Positions 48,553-60,600 of a stretch of DNA of 64,000 bases are shown piece by piece. Under the pieces are notes generated by a model. The model was not told the DNA's origin, ran no database searches, and saw nothing but the letters and a program-made list of their open reading frames with translations. The first letter of the stretch is position 1. Every line of letters begins with the position of its first letter. Position numbers and translations under genes: made by a program. The stretch is from Bryopsis sp. KO-2023 (Eukaryota; Chlorophyta; Ulvophyceae; Bryopsidales; Bryopsidaceae), in NCBI GenBank assembly GCA_030272585.1, contig BSYQ01000013.1, positions 2,294,001 to 2,358,000 on the forward strand, written 5' to 3'.

Positions 48553-50965
48553 ATGGATTCTCATACCAGTGCAACTCGCGTTTCCGAACTCCGTTCAGTC
48601 AAGGAGTTGCTTTGGACACACATTTGCGAAAGACTCCCCAATTGCGAACAACATGAGGTTAGTTTTCCCGATGCCACACTCCGCCCGATTGACGTCTATT
48701 GTCTCGGTCGTCACCACCTCTCAAATTTAGAAACTGAAATGCATGTCCCTTTGCCAATCGCTGGCCGTATCTTCCACCAAAAAGAGACTCCTGCAATTCA
48801 CAGTTTTGCCCCCTGGATGAGAAACTGGGATGTGCTTTGGAAACCTGCATGCAGGTGAAATCTGTTCTGGGGACCTTGTTGATAAATGGAAATCAAGCTC
48901 TGTTTGATGAGGCCTCGGCATTGAGCGATATGTTGGACATGGTTCGGGAAAGCTTCCCAACCACCCCTCCCCTTGGTTCACTTCAACAGGAGGCCAATCG
49001 CACACTGGTGCGGACCAGAAAATGAGGTTTGTGACTGCAACAACACAAAAGATGAAAACTACCATTTCAGACATTTCTGGGACCCCTACCGCTGGTACCT
49101 TTTCCAGCCTGGTTGAAATCATTTACTGTAGCATCAGCATAGGTACCTTGAGGATACGAACCTGGAGTTGAGAATGGAAATTGAATGCATTACAAGCAAA
49201 TTCTGGCATAGAACCGCCCTCGATGCTCTTTTTTTTTGCTCATATATATACTTCACTGTCAAAATGAGGGGTGTGAGGGCCCACTAACTCCAACAAAAAT
49301 AAACCAGCTTCTCCTTGACAGCATTCAGACTAAATCATTACAGCTTTCCCCATTTTTCCAGCAACGTTGACCCCATCGACCTAGGTGGTATCGATTCTTC
49401 CTCAACTCCAGGGAGAGGATAGAATCAAATGCCCACTGGACATAGTGTTGTACAGAATCTCTTTCACAAGATTGTAAGACATTCAAACTCCCACTCCTCC
49501 ATCAACCCAACAACCAATCCAACACTTGTCTGTGGTGGTTTCGCCCATCCAGATTGACCCAAAGAGTCAATGGTGGGAGATGAGCCTAAACCAAATGTCA
49601 AGTATCAAAAACACATGAGTCAAAACAAAAAATAGTCTAGTTAACCTAGCATCATGTGGCTGAAATCTGTTCGATCCATGATAGGTCGAACAGGAGATAG
49701 GAATGCTTGTGGATAAGCTTAAGGATTGTGTGGGACCTCAAGACCTCAAAACTTTGCTACCCCAGGCCTCATCGAAAGATGAAGCTGTCGTGGACTATAT
49801 AGTCAAGTCCAATTCCGAGGTGTGTGTTTTCACTGCAACCTACATTCAGTGGGCTGCCCTTTCACTTTCTAAGAGCATATTCGCTCATGTGTATCTCTTT
49901 CATTCAGTCGAGGTGCAAAATTGTGGCCGTTCAGTGTTGGAGGGGGCAATAATAGAAAACAAGGAGTTTCGAAAAGATCCCCACAATACACATAACAGTC
50001 ACTGAGCATATGTCCATGAGAAGGCCTGCATCGACCAAAACAATTTTACTTTCGGACAAAGTGGGGACCAAAATCACTGGATTACGCAGTGGATTGGCTC
50101 CATGAGGCTTTCTCTCTTGATGTAGGATATACGAAACCAAAAAAGTGCACAAAAGTTGGTACAAATTTCCAAAGCTGTTTGCTCTTCCCCAGGTGAGCAG
50201 TCGTGGATCAAATCGAACCTCGAGCCATGGACATTTGCCAAGAACTCCCTCTTCTGGCAGGCCTTCGACTTCACAATCACTTGTGGATCCTAGAACGACA
50301 GTGGAACCTGTGGAATCTCAGCTGAATGCTTTTGATATTGATGGGATACAAAGCGAATTGAGGGCAGCCCTGGAGTTGGAAAAGGAAACCCTACTTGAAG
50401 ATATATCCTATTTGCAGGTAAAAAAATAATGGCAGGGTACAGTGGGGGGAATTCTTGTATCCATGCTTTTGCAGTGTTTCGACTGCCACCACCTTTTTTT
50501 TCCCACCAGTGGTAGTTAATTGATTTTTGGTTCGCTTGGGTGGGATTTTTGTGTCTCATCTCAGACTTCCCCTCCCAATTCTTTTGGAGGAACTGGAGTC
50601 AGGCGTTTCTGTTTTTGCATTCCAAGGCCGCCCTTGAAGAGGAATCCGACCTGGCGTGCCGACCCGCCCCCCCACCCATGCAAGACTTGCGGGAATATGG
50701 TTCCAAACTCAGGGAAGTATGGCTGAGGGAAGACGCCCGTCGTGAACAGGAGCAAAAAGTGAGCAGATTGTTGAGCTCCGCCGCCACCAACCGATCTCGA
50801 GGGGGCATGGTTGGGAAGCTGCGGTCCGTGGTGGAGACGTCCCGTGATAAAAGGAAGGACAAGGATGCAACGAGCACTGTGGGTGGAACCACCAAGGCGG
50901 ATAGAAAGAAGCCTGTGAAACCAGGGGGGAAGGGGAGAAGTGTTGTGCGGAGGTTGAGAGAGTGA
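48553..50965 (+). CDS. CCDC24-like coiled-coil protein
   Basis: Exons: 48553-48658, starting 'MDSHTSATRVSELRSVKE' and containing 'LLWTHICERLPNCEQHE'; 48857 to about 49006 ('VKSVLGTLLINGNQALFDE'); about 49686-49819 ('VEQEIGMLVDKLKDCVG'); about 50194-50417 ('VESQLNAFDIDGIQSELRA', then 'ALELEKETLLEDISYLQ'); about 50630-50965 ('LREYGSKLREVWLREDARR', basic Ser/Lys tail, TGA). The alignment of 'LW..I.E.....E..EVK..LG', 'ESQLN..DID.I...LR..LE.E...L..DI..LQ' and the Arg/Glu-rich tail with vertebrate CCDC24 is from memory and moderately convincing. CCDC24's role is not established. It neighbours two axonemal genes. Coiled-coil potential is highest at 50330-50420 and 50690-50760. Exon ends near 49006 are uncertain because the frame meets TGA at 49023. 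Confidence 0.6.
49050..49680. other. Large intron of the CCDC24-like gene
   Basis: AT-rich, no coding exon recognised on either strand. It contains a short (TA)n run near 49243-49251. Confidence 0.5.
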
Positions 50966-51314
50966 TACATTTACTTGCTGAAAAAAAAGACGAGTTGGGG
51001 TTGGGGTGGAGCACAGATTTTGTGGCATCAAAACAACACAGTCCACCTTAAAAGTCTTTTTCTTTGAATCTGTTTGTAGGCTTCCTCAGTCGACATTTTT
51101 CTGTAAACAAGGGACTTGGGTTAGGTGCTCTGAGCTGAGGAGTGCTCGAGGAACCAGATCTGGTTCCACTCTAGAGTGAAAAATCGTTCACGCTTAATCT
51201 TTCACGAATGGGGCGCCAGATATGGCAAAAACATTTTCCCCCAACAACAGGGAGGGGCCATCGTTTCTTTTGTATTTTTTTTTCTTTTTCCCTAGTTAAA
51301 GCTTCAGTCGGCTC

Positions 51315-54300
51315 TCAATCCAGCGACTCGAGCGTCTCTGGCTTGCAGTATTCCCACACAAAAAGACCCCCCTCGGACCCAACAGAAACGATCCTTGATT
51401 TATCCGGCGCGATTTGCACCTTCGTGATGGAGCCGCTGTGTGCTACGCCAACGTAGTAGCAATGTCCCTCGTCGTAGCCCCACAACTTTACCAACTTGTC
51501 CGAGCCGCCACTGACCACCACTTCTCCTTCTGAGTCTGTTGCTAGAGCATTGACGGGTTCTGACGCAGATCCGTCCAGAATCCGGATGGCTTGTCCCTCG
51601 AACGGGTCCCAGTACGTGATCTGCAAGGAAAAAAAACAGAGTTTTGTGCGTAAACTTTGTCTTGCTTGGTTGGAAAAATGCCACAAAACTGGCCCATCCC
51701 CCCGTGTCTAGAACGGACTCTTCGTTACCGGTTGGGTGGGATATTTCTTGGCCTCCAGTTGCATTTAGTTTCATGATTACCGATTGATTGATGCTTCTTG
51801 TACAAGGATTCGTTATGAGTTATCGATCCAGTCCTGGAATCTATCAGTGTGGGGTAAGTTGAACGAATCAATGTGATTTGTCGCTGCTGTCTTCTTGTTT
51901 CTCAATGATTAGCTTGATCTGGACTCAGTTTTTTTAGGAATTGGGTGTCAGGTCATCTTGTTTATTCCGATTTGTTGATTGGCAGCTACCTTTCGGTCAG
52001 TTCCAGCCGTCACCAATTGACTCTCATCCGGATGGTACACGACGGCTTTGAAGAACGTATTAGCAAACAAGCTGTTTCTCCTCTTGAACGTGTTGAGGTC
52101 CCAAATGATGCAACTGCCATCCGAGCTGCAGCTGACACACTCATCGTCGGTGCTCTCCTTCATTTTTATGCAGTTCACCGGACCTCGATGGTCTTTCATG
52201 GACGCCACCATGACTTGATTGTTTTGCGACACTCTCCAGACCCTGACCATTCCCTCTTCGCCCCCCGATATGATCCTTTCCCCATCGGCTGCACTAGCTA
52301 TTGCTGTGACGGCTTTCAAATGGGCGTTATGGATGGAGAAGAGGTGCTTCCCGCTCTGGGGGCCGAATGCACGAATCTTACCTGTTCCGACAGAAATAAT
52401 ACCAACAGTCACCATCTTTTTTTTTGTTGAAAATCATTCCACTAAGATTTTTTAACACATGAACATGATTCTTAATTATTTCTAGGAGAGAGAGAGAGAG
52501 TTCTTGTTAATCCACGAGTTGCCATGTTATTTTTTTTATTATTTTTTTGTTTTTGTTGTTTTCATGTTTTTTATTTTACTTATTTTTTAGCCATCATCGC
52601 ATCCAAGAGAAATTGTTGATAACAAAATTTTCTTATTCAAATGCAGATCATTAGTCCATAAATCCTTTTTTTTATTACCCCCTACCTACATACCATCACT
52701 CCATCCGCTCAAAATGCTGTCCCCATCATGAGAGAACGTCACGCAGTGGCATTCCAGATTGGGTACTTGGATTCTCAGCAATTCACGGCAAGAAGTTGCA
52801 TGCCAGACTCTGATGTCACCGATTCCTGCTGTGGCATAAACCTCGCTGTATTGATAAGGGAAAGCCAAGTCGTTGATCTTGTCGGAATGGGCGCTCTGCA
52901 GAACCTCGGATGACATCCTGGCAAGTCAAATGCAGAAATTAAGTTTAAATTCAAGCTAAATTAATAAGTTAAATTCAGCGGTCAGACATGCGGCACCCAC
53001 GGAAACCTCAAATGGCTCTTTGAATATTTCAACCTGGAACGTGTGGGCCCATGTCACTCAGTTGCAAAGTGGATAGCCAACATGAGGGATTCCGCCATGA
53101 AACGGAATTCCTCAGGGGGGGAGGGGGAGGTTGGGTGGGTTTCTCCCCTTGAGAAATGACTTACTGGTGGTCCCGGAGGTTGCACTTGATTCTGTGGATG
53201 TTGCATTTTTTTGTTCCAGCGAGCATGGACACCACATTCTTCTGTTCGCTCTCAAAAACCAGCGAAGTGATGGCTCCTTCCACTTTCACGGAACAAGCTT
53301 CTCGTATTCTCTGCATGGCTTTTGCCTTGGGGCTTTCTGGAGGGACTTTCAGCAGTCGAATGCTGCCATCTCCGCCACCCACGAAGAGAGCCCCTGAGTC
53401 AGACATGCAGGATGCAGTGATGCCCAAAGGAACCGGGCCCTTGGCCGGTCCGAGATTTTTGAACAACTTCATGTCGATGTTGACCTGTGGAGAAGAACAA
53501 CATGAATAAATCGATGGATAACCAGGCCCGTTAAAAAAATATGTATTTCGTCAGTTACATAGTGGATGGGATTTTGACCTTAGCATACTACATTTGAACA
53601 AGGGGAAAACAGAGTCGATATATATCCATCCAGGATTTATATATATATACTGTATCTGGTCGAAAAATCCACCACATTTCTTTTTGTTCTATAAATTCTT
53701 CCACAAGTGAGGCATCTGAAACGCAAGTGGTGTATGTGGACTTCTAAGGGAATTTTTTTTTTCTCACACACCTGTAGCAAATCCCCTGATGTCGTTCCAC
53801 AGTAAACGAATTCATCTTGGGCATCCACCACCAGCGAATTGAAAATTCTCCGGAGCTGTCCGAGCTGTACATCCATGGACCTCAGCTTATTGTTGGTCCT
53901 ATCATACTCCCACACATTTATGTTGTAATTGCCAGCCGTCACCAGCACATCGTTGCATCGATTCAGGAATTTCACGCAGGTCGTGGTTTCGCTGTGGGTT
54001 GGGCTTCCACAAACAGCGGCTCCAGTTGCAACATCCCACAGAACCTACACTAACAAAAAAAAAAAAACCCTGAAATTCCTCCAAAAGTTTACAACTCAAA
54101 CGATGCTTCAAAGTTTGAGTTTGAAAAAATAGTAAATAGAAAAGGGAGAATGTAAGGGAAAAAAAACGGAAGTTTTCTTTTAATCCACAGATTCGATGTA
54201 TACTTGTTTTTCACTTTTTGGAGTTGGAAAATTCCAGTGGTTGCTTCAAGTTGATTCTGGCAGTCCGCCAGCAGAAAAGCAACCGTTTTTTTCAGTGACT

Positions 54301-55242
54301 GCATAGAAGGTAGCTATTTCAAAAAGTCTTCTGTGGTAAATGAGGTTTTTTATTTGGGATTTGTTCTCAATTCCTGAATGCTAAATTCAAGTACTGAATT
54401 TCACACCTTGCATCACAGTCCAAAACGACATCTTACCAGCGAATTATCATCCAGACCTCCCAAAGAAACGAGGAATTGCTCGTCATGTGAAAAATGCAAG
54501 GCTTGGACTTTGACCTGTTCTCGGCATCCAAAGCACACCAATGTTTTCAAACTAAAACATTACAAAAATCATCATTGGGCAACATGCAAAATATGTATAC
54601 AGACAGTAGGAGCGAACAAAGAATGTTGTCGATATGCGGTTAAAGCGATTGCACACACACACACCTTATGCAAGGTCATTCTGTGGAGAAGCTGCCGCTG
54701 GGCAACATCCCAAATGATGACATCAGCATTGAACCCCATGTAGGTGACCTGGCCAGAGGCCAAGTATTTTCCTGATGGAGAGAGTGCTAAGCATGACACC
54801 TGGAGAAAGAGAAAAAAAAAATCGATCGAGTTATTCTCATGACTATGAACACGAATTCCCTTCAAGAAGATCTGCATCTCTGTATTTGCATCCAGAAACC
54901 TTGCCGGTGGATTCATTTTGGAACTTTTTGTGCATTGTCTGAGGAAAACCACATGATTTAGTCCAGGGATGTTGGATGTTGATGTTACATCTTTTTTTTT
55001 ATGTTACTATATCCCTTGCAACGATCGGCAGTGTGAGTTCAACATAATCTTCACATCAGTTTGTTCACCTTGTCTGAATGACCCTGGAGGAATTCTTGGT
55101 TTCCCACATCGTCCTTGCACCGCAACACCACGGTCGATCCGAGTGAATAGATTATCGTTTCGCCATCGGGATGGTAGAGCAGTCCGTTTGGGACGAGCCC
55201 TCCGAAACCCACGACGGCCAACAGATTCAACGGCTCCGCCAT
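51315..55242 (-). CDS. CFAP52: CFAP52/WDR16, axonemal WD40-repeat protein
   Basis: A microtubule inner protein of motile cilia (FAP52 in Chlamydomonas), built of two WD40 propellers. Start ATG at 55242: 'MAEPLNLLAVVGFGGLVPN', 'TVVLRCKDDVGNQEFLQGH'. Further exons: about 54800-54664 ('GKYLASGQVTYMGFNADVI', 'QRQLLHRMTLHK'); about 54520-54420; about 54044-53772 ('VLVTAGNYNINVWEYDRT', 'VYCGTTSGDLLQV'); about 53484-53163 ('GPVPLGITASCMSDSGALF', 'MLAGTKKCNIHRIKCNLR'); about 52918-52695 ('YATAGIGDIRVWHATSCRE', 'LLRIQVPNLECHCVTFS'); about 52382-51993 ('GERIISGGEEGMVRVWRVS', 'CIIWDLNTFKRRNSLFANT', 'VTAGTDRK'); about 51620-51315 ('YWDPFEGQAIRILDGSAS', 'SGGSDKLVKLWGYDEGHCY', 'VSVGSEGGLFVWEY'). The order of repeats matches human CFAP52 throughout. 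Its presence is strong evidence for motile flagella. Confidence 0.97.
53044..53080 (+). repeat. Short repeat similar to LINE 3' end
   Basis: 'gggcccatgtcactcagttgcaaagtggatagcc' closely resembles the LINE 3' end at 22303-22340. It lies in a CFAP52 intron. Confidence 0.45.
53549..53600 (+). repeat. Short repeat similar to LINE 3' end
   Basis: 'cgtcagttacatagtggatggg', then about 30 bp, then 'ctacatttgaaca', parallels the LINE 3' end ('atagtggacggg' ... 'acacatttggaaa'). It lies in a CFAP52 intron. Confidence 0.35.
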
Positions 55243-55875
55243 GGTCGGGTCACGCTACCATGCACCGTGCTTGTGAGTCGAAAGTCGGCGAGGCTTCGAT
55301 TCTGACGTCTATGAGGGTCGTCAAGTCAACTGTGGCGGAATGAGAGAGGGGGGCACAGGCAGAAACTGGGATATGGCAGGAGTGAAGTGATGTGTGCAAC
55401 GAGTTTCTGGCAGGAGGGGTTTTCAAACCGCTGGAAATCACCCCAGCAAAGAGATCTCCAGGGATATGTCACTTGAACCTGAAACTTGGTTGAAATTCAG
55501 ACAAGCAAATCACCACTCGACAAGACAAGAAAAAAATTCCACAAAAAATTCTAGAAAAAGAATAAGCCATGGAACATCTAATCATCAGCAGCGAAACTGC
55601 AGTCAGAAGGCTGGAAGCCAATAAATCAAAATTACATCAATCCGGCCCTTTCCCCCCCACGGAAATCAAGAAAAATCATCTCAACCACACCCCGCTTCTC
55701 TCTCTCTCTCTGCTCCAAACCATATAAGCAATTCACTTCCCCCAAAAAGAAAGAATTTTCTCACGGACAAAAAAAACCCAAAGCGATACACTCCGCCGTT
55801 TAATAAAGCCGAGTCATGTGTATGCCAACCCCACCCCACCCCACCCTCTCTCAATTCGATTCCACTCTCTTTTCC
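55243..55875. other. CFAP52 upstream / bL35 downstream flank
   Basis: CFAP52 promoter and 5' flank followed by the bL35 3' UTR. No gene is seen. A (CT)n run at about 55691-55712 and an A-rich tract at 55755-55780 stand out. Confidence 0.5.
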
Positions 55876-57051
55876 CTACTCGTCAGGGTTGGAGGTTCTG
55901 ATCTTTTTGTAGGGCAGGCATGATTTGATGTTGTTGATATCGCTGTTGGCAACCACTTTCGTCTTCGACAGACTTTTGAGCTTGCTGTGTTTGTACTTCT
56001 CGTTCAAATGCTGTTTGTTTTGGGACCTTCGCATCACCTTGCCGCTCCCAGTGATTTTGAAACGCTTGGCAACGGCCTACGATGTGACGAGACCATGTCA
56101 AATTCGAAAAAAAAACAAAATCCTAAATATTATCGATGTATGAAACTGGGGACTCCCAAACCCTATGGATAGAAAATAATGATGAAAAGTGAGGTAGGCT
56201 AAGATTGCGTGGAAATTTTGTGTTTCGGAATGAAAATGCATGAAATGGGTATGCAAATCAACCATAAAAAGAATAGTGATCTATCAGAATTCAAAAATCC
56301 TCAACTTTCAAAAATGAAATGCATGGGGATGGTAAGACCTTTCCTCCCTCCCCTCCCCCCCCCAAAAAAAAATCGAAGCTTGAATGAGTGGCAGAGGGAC
56401 AGCAACAATATCAAAAATGAACTATAGAATATATACTTCAAACACCACACCTTTCTGGTTTTTAACTTGCCACCAGATTGAATTCCACCCTTTTTGCATA
56501 CGACATCAGTGGTGCAGTCGATCACCTAACGAACATCGCAAAAATAAGCAAAATAATACAACAGGAGATAAATCCTCTCTCTCATACAATTCCAAAGACT
56601 GAAAAAGCCACCTCAAAAAAAACAGGATCCATTTCCACTCCCAACGCAACAAAAAAAATTGCAGACCTTACATGGAAAAGATTTCTTTTGTGACACCTTT
56701 CCACCAATGCGTTCAAGTTGACCCCCAAAAAAGCATAATCAACACGGCACCAAAAAGCTCAAGCTCTTGTTATCTTACATTTTTGAACTTCAGGTTTTTC
56801 CCCTGAAATATGATACATTCCCATTATTTATTTTTCAGAAGTGGTGTGCAGGAACTGGCTGTTGTATTCATACCATTGTGGCTGGGATCAAAATAAGGTG
56901 ACAATTGAACAGCCTTTTTTTCTAGAAAACCACTCTCTTCAGGCTTTGTCACCCTTCCCTCCCAAAAAATATGGAATAGAAAAGCATATGTATGAAGAGG
57001 TAGCCCACCAACCTGGGTACGAGCAGGAGCCAGAACTGGCAATGCCCCCAT
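55876..57051 (-). CDS. Organellar (probably plastid) ribosomal protein bL35
   Basis: The last exon (56077-55876) encodes 'AVAKRFKITGSGKVMRRSQ', 'NKQHLNEKYKHSKLKSLSK' and 'SDINNIKSCLPYKK', ending 'RTSNPDE' and TAG. This matches the bL35 core K-A-x-A-K-R-F-K-x-T-G-S-G-K...KQHL...SD..N....LPY. A first exon from the ATG at 57051 ('MGALPVLAPARTQ', then a donor) is a plausible start of a targeting peptide; a small exon near 56790-56765 ('GKNLKFKN') may precede the core. Upstream exons are uncertain. bL35 is a large-subunit protein near the peptide exit region. Plastid rather than mitochondrial location is favoured by similarity to plastid L35 but not proven. Confidence 0.75.
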
Positions 57052-57698
57052 GAAGGAACTTCTACGAGAAGCGACACGCGACCTGGCGACCTTTACACAC
57101 AAACGAAACACCTACGTTTCAGCCAACGTCCCATCTCTTTGGAATCCAGAACACTAGGAGGAAAAAAAAGCCCAGACTCCGCCGAAATTACACTTTCTAT
57201 CGTTTTTCTTTGCTGAATTTCTGCTCGTCTCAAGGAATTCCACTGGGCAATAAAATTGAAAGAGAAACTGAGGTACCACAAACGAAAAGGTTCTGTGAGA
57301 GCAAGTTGGCAAGGCAAGTGGACTGCGATGAAAAAGGATATGGAGATGGGATGGGGAAAAGTGTACACACGCTCACATGTGGTGAGCTTGACGCCACCGA
57401 CAACCGCGAGAACGACCCGACCAATTGCGACACCATGGTTAACCCCTTCGCGCTTTGGACGAGGATATCTCAGAAACAGGCCGTTCAAGTGTGGAAAGCG
57501 TCTCCTCACAAGCAAAAGTGAATTTAAACATGTTGCATTCTGGCTGGTGCGACTGGGAGAGAAAAAAAAAGCTCCATTCGTTTCTTCAAATTGTGGTCGA
57601 GATGTGCATCTGAATCGTGCGAGTTTCGCTTTTGTTTTTTTTTCGCTGCGAAAAGGGTGGCTTTCGTTGTTTTTTTTTTTGCAAAAGGGTGGTGAGCG

Positions 57699-60600
57699 AT
57701 GGTGAACCAGTGCTGCGCTGCCATGGAGGATGACACGGCCGGGGAGACCTCCATGCAATTTGACGACAGCGATGACGACTTTGAATACGAAGAAGTGGAG
57801 GTTACCAGGTTAATTTTTTTTCTTCTGGAAGTGGATTGTTGAAATCAAGGTTCCCAATTTTTCAAAGTAAAATTCTTTCAGAGAAAAAAAAAGGAAGACT
57901 ACTTTTTTTTTGGCCATTTTTTCTTCAAAAACAAAAAAAAAGTAAGAATTTTCGCTTCTTCGCTATAAAAGAATATCCAGAGGAGAAAACAAAAGCAAAG
58001 AAATCTGTGGTTAAATATAATAAAACAAAGGTTTATTTGTGTTTTTGGGGGATGGCAGCGAGGATGGAGAAGAGGATGACCAAAGCGAGGATTTGGATGC
58101 CGCCCTCAGGACATTGAAACTTCTTACAGAAAAGGTAAAAAAAAAATCGAAAAAAACACAAAGGCATTGGTTTAGTATTGTCATGTCGGTTTGCATAGTG
58201 GACAACCAACGTTGGGCTTTCAGCCAATAACACGCAATACATATATTGAAAATCAGGGTTCAATCACCTTGTTGTGAACGGCCTTCGTTGGGCAACTTTG
58301 TCTAATGTAAATTAAACATTCATTCATATATTGAAAAAAACACAGGAGCTGTGTTAGCAACAGTGTAAGCAACTCAACTGGATCTTGATGAAAGGAAGCT
58401 GTTGATCCATGAGCTGGTGTCATGATGCATTTTCTATTTTTTTTTGTTTTTCGATTGCATTTGGGAAGGTTCACTCGCCTCCCTCCACGGCTGAAGGCGC
58501 CAACGAAGAGGCCACCTGTCAAGTCACCCGGCGCCCCGAGGTGGTGGATGATTTTATCAGGAATTTTTGCGTGAAAATGGGTTTGGAAGAGACGTTGAAC
58601 ACCTTCGAGGCCGAGTGGTACGAAATGAAGGCAACAGGGAGACTCAAGAGCGATCCAGGCATTCTGCCAGATGCTTATTTGCACAATGCGGTAAGACAGT
58701 TTTTCCTCCAAAGCTCGTTTTCCGGAACGAAAGGCAGCCATGCGATGGTGGAAAAAAAGACGAGAATATGTGTTGGAAATGACACTGTCATGTGGAGTTT
58801 TCCGGTCCATTTGCAACCAATTGACGGTGTTGAATTAGATGGTTTAAAAAGGGTTTTGTGTTTGTGTTTGGGAAGAGATCAGAAGGGGCCGAAACTTGTG
58901 GCTTTCATAAAATTTAGAAGATTCTGTTGTGCTTCTGTGTGCAATTTCGTTTTTATTTATTTTCTTTCTTTCTTTCTGTTTTTTTTTCCCCACCCCAATT
59001 GCCAAAAATAGGTGTTGGAGGAACAGTTACAAGAGCTTCGGGCGGAGCTGTCTGAAGCTAGGGTCATTGCGGAAAGGGCCTCCTCCACATGGGATAAATT
59101 TCGGAAAGAAAGGTACCATCAGATTATCTGACAAAAATATCAAAGAATGTGTGCATCAACCAGTGACTGTAGCGTTTTGGAACAAAGAAAAACAGGAATT
59201 CAATTAATGGAGCCCATCTGGTGGCACAAATAAAGAAATAAAGAACTCCCTATTTATCGATTTCATTGGTGCTTTTTGTTTTTCAACTTGTGATTCATGC
59301 TGCACAAACAAAAGCATACGTGTGTGCGTGTGGTGGGGGCATTTTGTGGGTTACTGAAGAAACCCACCCAGTTCCATCACTCGAGGCAAAGAAACGAAAT
59401 CAAAAAAAGGAGGAAAACCTATAAAAAGCAACTTATCGATTGTCGTGGTGGTTTCAAAAAAAAAACAAGGGACTTCCATCGAATGCACCACAAAAGGGTG
59501 GCTCAGGAAAAAAACAAACTCATCACGGATATCAAACGATTGAAGGCGCACTACTCCCAATACGAACCCACCATAACGGAATTAAGGAGGAAGTACGAAA
59601 CGGCAATGAAGGAGAAAATGCTTTTGCGTCTGGACCGAGACAAATTAACCACCAAGGTGGCAGTCACACAACCCCCCACTCACTCATTCCCCAAATTTTG
59701 ACACCCAGACAACTGCTTCAGTAGCAAAATGCTGGTGTTATCCTAATGTCTTTTTCACTCGTCCGAAATTTTGTTTTCAGTTATGGATGTCATGTTTTCC
59801 AGATAGAGGCGACGGAAGCTCAATTGAAATCTGAAGAGGGTGCAACGCTTGGACCGTTGCCTGGGAAGTCCTCTACCAAACACACTCAGCCACTCTCGAA
59901 AAAGGAGAAAGCCACCGGTGCATTCCCTCCCGGAGCACGGCAAAATCCGTTCGATGATGTTGAATTTGATCCTGTTCCTGTGGGGGCATTTGCGCTCAAC
60001 AAGACATTCAAGGTATCCGACATGGTTGATTCCATTTAAAAAAACAACAATGAAATAAAGAAAGTTGAGGTGCATTTCGTGGATTGTGCATGTCGATTTT
60101 TGATATCATGTTCAGTGAATTTGTGATTTTTATTCTATCTTTTATCCTTTTTTTTTTTTTCTTGGGGGGGGGCTGGTACCACTGAACCCAGACTGACGGG
60201 TGGTTTGTTTAGGGAGGGGGAAAAATCTGTCGATGAAATTTCCAACCCCATGTTTCCCTCCCATCAGCTTTTTTTTTTTTTTTCGCTTTCTTTTTTTAAC
60301 TTAATTTTAACGGGCTCCCTCAGTGTAAATTTCGGACTAATGTTATTCTTTCCTTGCTTAGGGGCATTTGCTGTCCGTTGCCAATCTAGCCCTCCACCCT
60401 GAGAAGCCCATTCTCGTTTCAGCCAGTGACGACAAAACATGGCGAATGTGGCATCTGCCGGAGGGACAATTGATCATGTCAGGGGAGGGGCACAAAGACT
60501 GGGTGGCTGGGATTGATTTCCACCCACATGGGGCCTGTCTGGCTTCGGGCTCCGGGGATGCCACCGTCAAAATCTGGGACTTTGAGAAACAGAAATGCGT